Assembly: GCA_027563935.2 (NCBI GenBank)
Contig: CM050449.1
Location: 77,154,616-77,218,615, forward strand
Source of the DNA: Costus lasius
Lineage: Eukaryota; Streptophyta; Magnoliopsida; Zingiberales; Costaceae
Reading direction: 5' to 3'
Length of the DNA stretch: 64,000 nt
Shown here: in pieces, positions 54,701 through 64,000 of the stretch
Layout of the letters: every line of letters starts with the position of its first letter
Position numbering within the stretch: position 1 is the first letter of the stretch
Made by a program: the position numbers and the translations under genes
The notes under the pieces: model-generated
What the model was told of the DNA's origin: nothing
The model's input: the letters and a program-made list of their open reading frames with translations, nothing else
Databases searched by the model: none

Positions 54701-56373
54701 AGGCTAATGTTTGAGGCCTTGGGATTGTAACAGTATCATGTATAAACTCTTATGTTTATAAAGGCAATGGTTGTTATTCAGTTGGTTACATTGTCTGCTG
54801 CAATAATTGTACTTCTGAATAATGTCTCAATGGTGTTCAGCTAGGCTGACATGCTGTAATGTCCTTAGTCGAGATATCTTGGTGAACATGAGACAGCCTT
54901 GATATGATTGAGACTAATATGTGTTCTAATTTTATAGGATGCTTCGAGCATGGAATAAGATGTAGACTCATGGGTACATTGGATGTACTGGACAGACCCT
55001 ACTAGGATATTCAATTGCTTGTCACAATGTGAATAATCCTTGATTGCAACAAGTGGCACATTTCCTCTGACTTGAGATCACTTGTGTTTCTAAATGATGA
55101 TTGTCATTGTTTTGAGGTAGTTCAATATCATTTGAAACATAATGGTTATAGACTATCTTGGATGGTGAGCTTGAGTCAGGTTAGGGCACTAGTGATAGAT
55201 AAAGGATTGCCGTCTCCTTAATTGGAGTGTGATGTTCTAAAGGGGCCCCCCTCTGTATGAGATGATTGAGAAAGTGTATGGCCATACCCAGGTGACTATG
55301 TTCATCTGATCTAATCATGCTCATCATATTGGAGCTACAGGCTTGACACGCTTGTCCAATAAGAACATCCAGTGGCAAAGGAATCATGTATGCTTAGTGA
55401 GTTGATTCACACTTGTGCTGTGGTTTGGGTGTAGTCTTGGAAGACTCTTTTCTTTATATCGGGAGACAGTGATGTGTTGCTAGATACCCCTCACTGATCG
55501 TGATAACGTGAGTTATCGTTACCGACATTTAAAGGAAACCCTTAGGGTCGCACAATTTGATGATATGGCTTACTTAAGTCAGATCGTATGGACTGAATTG
55601 TTTGGGTTCAGTTTAAAGGGATTTAGTCTCTGATTGTAAGTGAGATCTAGTCTGATCATGTATGATTGATTAGGGCTTGAGGTCGGTAAGCTTCGATCGA
55701 GAGAATGGATGCTAGATCAGTGAGATCAGCACCATCAAGAGATCAACGGTTAGATCTGGAACCTTAGGGTTTAATTGTGATCTATACCATATCGCTTGGG
55801 TTAATTGGTCTTTGGACCAAACCAAATTGAACCAGCTCATTGAGTGAGCGTGTGGTTCAAATGGAGAGGAGTTTGCGATTGGGGTAAACCCATGATCGCA
55901 TGTGAGTAAGTGGCTTTCTATTTTTAGAAAGCATGATCACATACGTGACCACGACTCACGTTCACGCCTAAGACGCTCAACTCTCTCGCTTCTCCTCCTC
56001 TCTCGTCGCCAACAAGCTCTCGCTCGTGTGGTGAAGAGGTTGACGAAAAAGGAGAAGGAAGAAATCGCCAAGCAAAGGATTCTCTTCCCTTCCATTCGAC
56101 AAGGACTCCTTAGAACCTTGCTAGCACAAGGAGCACTAAGGGAGTAGGCGATCACATCTCGTGTGCGTCTTCTCTGGAGGAGAGCGACTTCACTCTCTGC
56201 TTCCAAGTCGCCAACCACACAATGGCATCGGTATGATTTCTTCTCTGATATTTGAAATCGATTTATGTTGATCATATTACATGCAAAGATCCTAGAAACC
56301 CCTTCCGCTGCATCAGAACCTTCATATGCGCCTATTAGGGTTTCGCCCTCCCCTTGTCTAAGGGAACCTTTCA
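54701..56373 (+). repeat. Angela LTR, probably the remainder of the Angela-4 3' LTR
   Basis: Plus-strand LTR from aggctaatg to GAACCTTTCA. Its first 86 bp duplicate 45,569-45,654, and the continuation (tacattgtctgctgc) is what the cut LTR of Angela-4 should have next. It ends in CA at 56,373, then a minus-strand LTR piece begins. Confidence 0.78.
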
Positions 56374-56649
56374 CTTATTCCATGCTCGAAGCATCCTATA
56401 AGATTAGAACACATATTAGTCTCAATCATATCAAGGCTGTCTCATGTTCACCAAGATATCTCGACTAAGGACAAAACTGCATGTCAGCCAAGCTGAACAG
56501 CATTGAGACATTATTCAGAAGTATACATATTGCAGCAGATACTGTAACAACCTGAATAACAACCATTGCCTTTATAAACATAGAGTTTATACATGATACT
56601 GAAATAATCCCAAGGCCTCAAACATTAGGCTTAAGGGCATACCCCAACA
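56374..56649 (-). repeat. Angela-6 3' LTR remnant (276 bp)
   Basis: Only the outer 276 bp of the LTR remain (minus strand TGTTGGGG to ...gcatggaataag). It directly abuts the end of the plus-strand LTR. Confidence 0.85.
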
Positions 56650-56660
56650 ATCTCCCACTT
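56650..56660 (-). other. Polypurine tract, Angela-6
   Basis: AAGTGGGAGAT on the minus strand. Confidence 0.85.
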
Positions 56661-56669
56661 GCACTTAAT

Positions 56670-59355
56670 CTAATGGTTGAGAAATCTCAAACCCATATTA
56701 TTACAGTGCTTCTCATGCTTCTGCTGCGCCAGAGGCTTTGTAAGCGGGTCAGCCAGATTGTCATCTGTATGAACCTTGCAGACTTTGATCTCGCCACGAT
56801 CAATGATCTCCCGGATCAAGTGAAACCTTCTCTGTATGTGCTTGGACTTCTGGTGCGACCGTGGTTCCTTTGCTTGTGCTATTGCTCCAGTGTTATCACA
56901 GAAGATAACCAAAGGATCTGCACTTGAAGGAACAACACCAAGTTCCTGAACGAACTTACGAATCCACACTGCCTCCTTAGATGCTTCTGAGGCTGCAACA
57001 TACTCGGCTTCTGTTGTGGAATCAGCAACAATTGACTGTTTGAAACTTTTCCACACCGCTGCTCCTCCATTCAAGCTAAAAACATAGCCTGATTGTGATC
57101 GGAAATCATCCTGGTCAGATTGGAATGAAGCGTCAGTATATCCTTCAATACTGAGTTCTTCCTGACCTCCATATATCAAGAACATATCTTTGGTCCTCCG
57201 AAGATATTTCAAAATGTTCTTGACCGCAATCCAGTGTGCCTGCCCTGGATTACTTTGGAATCGACTGGTCACGCTTAACCCGTAAGCAACGTCTGGGCGA
57301 GTACACAACATCGTATACATAATGGACCCAATAGCCGAAGCATAAGGCGTATTGTCCATTTCATATTTCTCAGTCTGTGTTTGTGGACACTGACTCTTTG
57401 AAAGATTCAGACCATGTCTGACTGGAAGATATCCTCTTTTAGAATTTTCTAAATGGAATCTCTCCAGGACTTTATCGATGTAAGTACTCTGGCACAGCCC
57501 GAGAAGCCTCTTAGATCTATCTCTGTAGATCTTCACACCTAATACATAGGCTGCTTCTCCTAAATCTTTCATCTGGAAACATTTTCTTAACCATGCTTTA
57601 ACCGCATGTAGTTCAGGACACACCATTCCATTGCGGTGTTCCTGGCGGAGTGAGCTGTGAGATAATCCCACACTCCTTCAGATAGTCAGTAAACTCTCGA
57701 CTTAGGTATTCTCCACCTCGATCTGAGCGAAGTGCCTTGATATTTCGGCCTAGCTGATTCTGTACTTCATTTTTGAACTCTTTGAACTTGTCAAAAGATT
57801 CACTCTTATGTCTCATTAGATAGACATACCCATATCTACTGAAATCATCAGTAAAGGTAATGAAGTACTGATAGCCACCTCTGGCATGTTTACTAAATGG
57901 CCCACACACATCACTGTGTATAAGGTCAAGTAAACCTGAAGCCCTTTGACCTTTGTGAGGAAAAGGAGCCTTCGTCATTTTACCCATTAAACAAGCTTTG
58001 CATGCATCAATCTCCTCATAGGAGAATGAACCCAGCAGTCCATGGTCATGCAACCGCTTAATGCGTTTCTTGTTAATATGGCCTAAACGACTATGCCATA
58101 GCAAGGTGCTGTCATCAGCATACTTGGCTTTCTTATTATCAATATTTTGTATAGAACATTCCATGTCCAACATGAATAACCCATTGTTAATTGATCCAGT
58201 AGCATAAACAATATTATCAAGAGTAAGATAACACTTTGAAATCTTGCATTCAAAGGAAAACCCTTTCCTGACAAGAGCAGGAATAGAGATAATATTTTTG
58301 GTAATACTGGGTACAAAGTAACAATTGTTTAATTCTAATACAATGCCAGATGGTAATGAGATGTAATAATCCCCTACAGAAATAGCAGCAACCCGTGCTC
58401 CGTTTCCAATGCGTAGGTCCACCTCATGCTGTCCCACCTGTCTTCTTCTCTTGAGTTCCTGTACATTTGAACAAATGTGAACTCCACATGCAGTGTCCAA
58501 CACCCATGAAATAGAAGAAGATGAAACCATGACTTCCGTCACGTATATACCTGAGCCAGAAGCGATGCTTCCCCTCTTGTCTCCTTGGAGCGCTTTACAG
58601 TCCTTTTTCCAGTGACCCAGCTGGCCACAGTGGAAACACCTGTTGTCCTTCGACCGCTTCACCTTTTGTTTCAGAGCCTTACTGTAGTTCTTGACAGGGG
58701 CTTTGCCCTTCTTCCCCTTCTTCTTGTTCCTAGAAGGAACCATTAAGATAGAGGTTGAAGGCTTTCCCTTCAGAGTCTCCTCAGTAGTCAAGAGCATATT
58801 CAGCAGCTCTGCCGGAGTACAATCGATTTTGTTCATATTAAAGTTAATGATGAACGCATCGAAAGAGGGCGGGAGAGACTGCAGAATAATGTCTACAGCA
58901 AGCTCCTGATTGATGGTATGCCCCAGTTTCTCCAGAGCCTCTTTGTGCCCAATCATCTTGAGCACGTGAGCTCCTACTGGGCTCCCTTCAGCCAGTTTGC
59001 TCTGAAAGAAAAGCTTGGTCAAATTATAGCGTTCAGTCCTCGCCTGTGCAGCATATAGCATCTTGAGGTTTGCTATAATTTCTATAGCAGACATATCCTC
59101 TTGCTGATGGTGCAGCGGTGGCGTCATAGACGCTAGCATCAGGCAAGCGACATCAATGCTATCATTGACGTGCTTTTCATAGGCTTCACGAACCGCCCTT
59201 GCGGCGTTCGCAGCGGGTTGAGGCGGTATAGCCGTCTCGAGGACATACAGTTTCCTCTCTGCCTTAAGAACAATCTTAAGGTGTCCGTACCAGTCTGAGA
59301 AGTTTGGCCCAGCAAACTTCTCCCTTTCCAGTAGGGATCGCACATTGAAGCTCAT
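56670..59355 (-). pseudogene. Angela-6 copia polyprotein with 400-codon deletion
   Basis: The N-terminal frame starts at ATG 59,355 and is open for 580 codons (gag, zinc knuckle, LDTACG protease, integrase zinc region and first two core Asp) to WNGVS. The frame then meets TGA at 57,613-57,615. The C-terminal frame, from ELHAVKAW to the end, covers the last 314 codons (end of RT and RNase H) in another frame. The missing part corresponds to residues 581-980 of the intact protein: integrase Glu, rest of integrase, and RT through YVDD. The junction lies at a tcc shared by both sides, pointing to an illegitimate-recombination deletion. Not functional. Confidence 0.93.
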
Positions 59356-61109
59356 GGTGTTCGTTGCTGCAGGAATCTACAACAATGCAAGAACAGCAAG
59401 GTCAGTATCAATGTTAAGAATCAATCCAGGACTTAAGAAAGATTCTTTTTCTCACTATTTTATCTGGCTGAAAAATCCAGCAAAACAGCCCGAAAGAGTA
59501 ACACTCTTTTAGTGAGATGGGATCCAGATTTCATACTTGGTCTCCGCATCCCGCTCAGGCGAGATAAGATGCACAGAGAGTACAAGCACTAATTTCTGGT
59601 AGGCATTCCCTGCCAATCGCCAACCCGTGCGATTCCCCTTCATCTGGGCAATCCAGCTGACTGTGCCAACTGAGTTGGTACAACACAGTCTCTGATCCCA
59701 CAGATGGCTGCCTCCATGTGCTACCATATGCCACATATGTAGCCTACATGGTCAAGCTGACCTGACCTACTCCCTGGACCACCACGTGCTATGCTGAGCA
59801 ACGAGAAGCGATAAATCCCTTCTCTGTAACACGCAGGTGAAATCACACACCGTCTGAAGATAGATGGACGTGCCCACTGAGTGGGTACAACACGGCTCCA
59901 ACGATAGTCAGAATAGTGAGGTTTCGCGTCAGAAGGCATTACGTGCTTGATATTTTAGCGTTGGATTTTAACGGTCTTTTATCTTCTTAACTATCATGCA
60001 AATCCTATGGTGATAGCAGAAGATAAATAAATCATGCATTTCTAATTATTTAGAAAATAAAAGAAAGCATGGATCTTATGTGGTAAAAGCCCATAGAGCC
60101 TAAGTAAGACCTTAAATCAACTTAAGTCTTCACTTGCTCTTCTTGGGTCTTTTGCATCTCATCTGGTCCAACCCAGGGCCCTAGCGCTCAATGCAGCTCA
60201 GGTGCGCCCACCAGCTGAATGCTCCTCTGCGATGTGTGCTTTTGTGCTCTTGTCTAATTAAAATACATTTTAATCTATCTAGACAAGCTTGACTCGCAGG
60301 TCAATTATACAATAAATTAATTAAAAATGTGATTCGCAGATCACAAAAATAATAATTTACCAGGCTCGCAGGCCCCAGCACAGCACACATTAAAAGGGCA
60401 ACCCACATAAGATTAAATAAACAAGCATCATGGCATCATTCAATCAACATGTGATCCATTGCAAAGAAAATAAAATTTTGAAAACCCATTGGCATCAATT
60501 TAATTTTCTTATGTGCCCTACAACCTTACAATGGTCCATTGATAGGGATCCACTCATCAATCTAGTCAGATCCACTGCCCTTGCATGCACCAAGTCCTAA
60601 CTGACTCGAGTTGACCTAATGGTCAACCATGCATGCGCCAAGGGCTGAACAACCCTCATGAGTTTCGGCAAGCGGGTGTGACCCCGGGCCTAACTCATGT
60701 GTGTTCACTAGTCGTCTCAACCAGACCTCGCTACACGCCTTTGATGCAGTCAACCTATAGCCACCTCGTGCTTGCGCACAGGTGCTATCTGGTCAACCCA
60801 TCTAGGCTGTCAGATGGTCTGATCAGACTAATTTGATCTATACTAGATGATGCTTTCAACCCCATCAACCCGTCTAAGGGTTTACAATAGGCGCATCTTA
60901 GATCTAATCATAGGCGCGCAAGTTAAGTTTTGATAAACAACATGAACCAAGCGCCAACAACAAGTCATGCGAAAGCATAAACAAACAACATGCGCCACCA
61001 ACAAGGTATACATCTTATTTTCGCATGAAGAAACTATTAGATCTAAACACTTGCGCAAGCATGGATCACAAGAGCAAACATAGCAATCATATTAGCATGC
61101 ATAAAGCCT
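59356..61109 (-). other. Angela-6 untranslated leader
   Basis: About 1.75 kb; same layout as in the sisters. The 75-codon leader frame is kept (59,509-59,736), but a 2-bp loss near 59,729 joins the other frame differently. Confidence 0.8.
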
Positions 61110-61121
61110 GCTCTGATACCA
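61110..61121 (-). other. Primer-binding site for initiator tRNA-Met (Angela-6)
   Basis: TGGTATCAGAGC on the minus strand, 2 bp from the LTR. Confidence 0.9.
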
Positions 61122-61123
61122 AT

Positions 61124-62808
61124 TGAAGAAAACCCCTTTCAAGAGGGGGGCGAAACCCTAAGTAGGCGCATATCATGAATTGCACAAGGAAGCATAGGGT
61201 TTGTTGGGATCTTTTGCATGCCATATGATCAACATCATAACTTGTATAGATAAGAAGTAATTCATACCATAGCCATGAGTGGATGGCGACTTGGAAGTAA
61301 AGATCGAAGGGGATCTTCTCCAAAGAAGACACACACCAAAGTGATGAAGACTTCCTTCTTGCGCACCTCTTGTGCTAGCAAAAGTGCCAAGTTGTCCTTG
61401 TGTGGAGAAGATGAGATCTTTGCTAGGGCGATGAAGCTCTCCCACTTGCTTGCGTGAACTCCAATCTACACGAGAGTGGATCGGCCACACAAAATCAGAA
61501 CCGAAATGCGTTTTGGCGTTTACAAGGTAAGTGGCGTTACATGACTTCCAATTATGGAAAGTCATGAAGCCATGCGCCTAAATCCATGCAAACCGCCCAA
61601 AAACGCTTTCATCATGAACCATACGTTCACACATGTGTGAACCGGTTCAATCCAACGGTTCAATGCGTTTGGTACAAAGACCAAACCAAACCAGCCCAAG
61701 CCATGGTCTAGATCTCTCTGAACCAAATGGTTCAAGATCTAACCGTTCATCTCTTGATGCCTTTGATCTCACCGATCTAGCATCACTACTCTCGATCGAA
61801 GCTTACCGATCTCAAGCCCTAATCAATCAAACATGACCAGACCCGATCTCACTTACAATCAGAGTTCAAACTCCTTTAAACTGAATCAAAACAATTCAAT
61901 CCACACGATCTGACTCAAGAAAGCCATATCACCAAATTGTGTGACCCTGAGGGTTTCCTTTAAATGTCGGTAACGATAACTTACGTTATCACGACCAGTG
62001 AGGGGTATCTAGCAACACATCATTGTCTCCCGATATAAAGGAAAAAGTCTTCCAAGACTACACCCAAACCACAGCACAAGTGTGAATCAACTTCACAAGG
62101 CATGCATGTTTCCTTTGCCACTGGATGTTCTTATTGGACAAGCGTGTCAAGCCTGTAGCTCCAATATGATGAGCATGATTAGATCAGATGAACATAGTCA
62201 CCTGGATATGGCCATACACTTTCTCAATCATCTCATTCAGGGGGGCCCCTTTAGAACATCATACTCTAAACAAGGAGACGGCAATCCTATATCTATCACT
62301 AGTGTCCTAACCTGACTCAAGCTCACCATCCAAGATAGTCTATAACCATTATGTTTCAAATGATATTGAACTACCTCAAAACAATGACAATCATCATTTA
62401 GAAACACAAGTGATCTCAAGTCAGAGGAAATGTGCCACTTGTTGCAATCAAGGATTATTCACATTGTGACAAGCAATTGAATATCCTAGTAGGGTCTGTC
62501 CAGTACATCCAAAGTACCCATGAGTCTACATCTTATTCCATGCTCGAAGCATCCTATAAGATTAGAACACATATTAGTCTCAATCATATCAAGGCTGTCT
62601 CATGTTCACCAAGATATCTCGACTAAGGACATTACAGCATGTCAGCCTAGCTGAACACCATTGAGACATTATTCAGAAGTACAATTATTGCAGCAGACAA
62701 TGTAACCAACTGAATAACAACCATTGCCTTTATAAACATAAGAGTTTATACATGAAACTGTTACAATCCCAAGGCCTCAAACATTAGCCTTAAGGGCATA
62801 CCCCAATA
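61124..62808 (-). repeat. LTR shared by Angela-6 (5') and Angela-7 (3')
   Basis: 1,685 bp. On the minus strand it starts TATTGGGG (terminal TG changed to TA) and ends ...GTTTTCTTCA. The primer site of Angela-6 follows one end and the purine tract of Angela-7 precedes the other, so it belongs to both. Confidence 0.85.
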
Positions 62809-62819
62809 ATCTCCCACTT
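62809..62819 (-). other. Polypurine tract, Angela-7
   Basis: AAGTGGGAGAT on the minus strand. Confidence 0.85.
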
Positions 62820-62828
62820 GCACTTAAT

Positions 62829-64000
62829 CTAATGGTTGAGAAATCTCAAACCCATATTATTACAGTGCTTCTCATGCTTCTGCTGCGCCAGAGGCTTGGT
62901 AAGCGGGTCTGCCAGATTGTCATCTGTATGAACCTTGCAGACTTTGATCTCGCCACGATCTATGATCTCCCTGATCAAGTGAAACCGTCTCTGTATGTGC
63001 TTGGACTTCTGGTACGACCGTGGTTCCTTTGCTTGTGCGATTGCTCCAGTGTTATCACAGAAGATAACCAAAGGATCTGCACTCGAAGGAACAACACCAA
63101 GTTCTCTCACGAACTTACGAATCCACACTGCCTCCTTGGATGCTTCCGAGGCTGCAACATACTCGGCTTCTGTTGTGGAATCAGCAACGATTGACTGTTT
63201 GAAACTTTTCCACACCACTGCTCCTCCATTCAAGCTAAAAACATAGCCTGATTGCGATCGGAAATCATCCTGGTCAGATTGGAACGAAGCGTCAGTATAT
63301 CCTTCTATACTGAGTTCTTCCTGACCACCATACACCAAGAACATATCTTTGGTCCTCCGAATATATTTTAAAATGTTCTTGACTGCAATCCAGTGCGCCA
63401 TACCTGGATTACTTTGGAACCGACTGGTCACGCTTAACCCGTAAGCGACGTCTGGGCGAGTACACAACATCGCATACATAATGGATCCAATAGCCGAAGC
63501 ATAAGGCGTATTGTCCATTTCATCTTTCTCAGTCTGTGTTTGTGGACACTGACTCTTTGAAAGATTCAGACCATGTCTGACTGGAAGATATCCTCTTTTA
63601 GAATTCTCTAAATGAAATCTCTCCAGGACTTTATCGATGTAAGTACTCTGGCACAGCCCGAGAAGCCTCTTAGATCTATCCCTGTAGATCTTCACACCAA
63701 ATACATAGGCTGCTTCTCCCAAATCTTTCATCTGAAAACATTTCCTTAACCATGCCTTAACCGCATGCGTTTCAGGAATATCGTTTCCAATGATCAAGAT
63801 ATCATCGACGTAGAGGACTAGGAAAGTAATCACGCTCCCACTAAACCTCTTATATACACACGGGTCATCCTCGTTCTTGATGAAACCAAATTCAGAGATT
63901 GATTCATCAAAACGAATATTCCAGCTTCTCGATGCTTGTTTAAGTCCATAAATAGACTTCTTTAACTTGCATATTTTATGACGATCTGATGGATTAGTGA
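62829..64000 (-). CDS. Angela-7 copia polyprotein, C-terminal part (runs off the window)
   Basis: Open on the minus strand from the window edge to TAG at 62,829, about 390 codons. It covers the second half of RT (KLKKSIYGLKQASRSW, then YVDD) and all of RNase H (YTDAS, TTEAEY, FCDNTGAI). The visible part has no stop or frameshift. It differs from Angela-4 in only a few residues (for example AYVFGVK for AYVLGVK, and RSYQKSK for RSHQKSK), so these two are the closest relatives in the window. The 5' part lies outside. Confidence 0.93.
   Translation of the reverse strand, partial: TNPSDRHKICKLKKSIYGLKQASRSWNIRFDESISEFGFIKNEDDPCVYKRFSGSVITFLVLYVDDILIIGNDIPETHAVKAWLRKCFQMKDLGEAAYVFGVKIYRDRSKRLLGLCQSTYIDKVLERFHLENSKRGYLPVRHGLNLSKSQCPQTQTEKDEMDNTPYASAIGSIMYAMLCTRPDVAYGLSVTSRFQSNPGMAHWIAVKNILKYIRRTKDMFLVYGGQEELSIEGYTDASFQSDQDDFRSQSGYVFSLNGGAVVWKSFKQSIVADSTTEAEYVAASEASKEAVWIRKFVRELGVVPSSADPLVIFCDNTGAIAQAKEPRSYQKSKHIQRRFHLIREIIDRGEIKVCKVHTDDNLADPLTKPLAQQKHEKHCNNMGLRFLNH

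Noticed and set aside
1..64000. Integrated plant pararetrovirus or other viral sequence
   Set aside because: All coding remnants fit Ty1/copia or Ty3/gypsy retrotransposons with LTRs and tRNA primer sites; no movement protein or other virus-specific domain was seen.

Overview
This window is intergenic, retrotransposon-packed DNA of a seed plant. I see no host gene, rRNA, tRNA or other cellular feature. The plant origin is inferred from two plant LTR-retrotransposon types. One is a Ty1/copia family of the Angela/BARE type, with LTRs of about 1.6-1.7 kb, an initiator-Met tRNA primer site and one open frame of about 1,294 codons ordered gag-protease-integrase-RT-RNase H. The other is a Ty3/gypsy Athila/Tat type, with an Asp-tRNA primer site, gypsy-order pol remnants and LTRs of about 1.8-1.9 kb beginning TGATGA. 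The species cannot be named from this sequence.

Layout. (1) 1-13,985: an old minus-strand Athila-type element (A). Its LTR (458-11,335) is split by a complete Angela copy (Angela-1, 868-9,838, plus strand, target duplication GATAA). To the right of that LTR lie decayed minus-strand pieces of the same element type: an env-like ORF start, an array of palindromic boxes, and a gag/protease fragment with most of pol deleted. (2) 13,986-17,906: two Athila LTRs in opposite orientation (B plus, C minus) face each other across 299 bp that hold B's primer site and gag start. (3) 17,907-31,733: internal region of element C (minus), split by a very young complete Angela copy (Angela-2, 18,451-27,595, TSD CTTGC, LTRs almost identical, intact polyprotein). 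Its integrase gene is also split by a solo LTR of another, gypsy-like family (29,319-30,984, TSD GAGAC). (4) 31,982-64,000: a pile of five more Angela copies. Angela-3 and -4 (plus) share one LTR. Angela-5 (minus) interrupts the 3' LTR of Angela-4. Angela-6 and -7 (minus) share one LTR, and Angela-7 runs off the window.

Function and decay. The Angela polyproteins would provide capsid, protease, integrase and reverse transcriptase/RNase H for element replication. Angela-2, -4 and -5 have uninterrupted frames, although Angela-4 lost its primer site and its last few codons are frameshifted. Angela-1 lost its ATG and an integrase zinc ligand. Angela-3 has one nonsense codon. Angela-6 has lost about 400 codons between 3-bp microhomologies. 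Only Angela-2 looks complete in every part.

Most unusual signals: recurring TTACGGC-N-GCCGTAA palindromes inside and beside the Athila LTRs, with the same core in the unrelated solo LTR; shared-LTR tandem structures; and a fold-back junction with an 86-bp flank duplication at Angela-5. I found no convincing new cellular system. All comparisons were made by eye.
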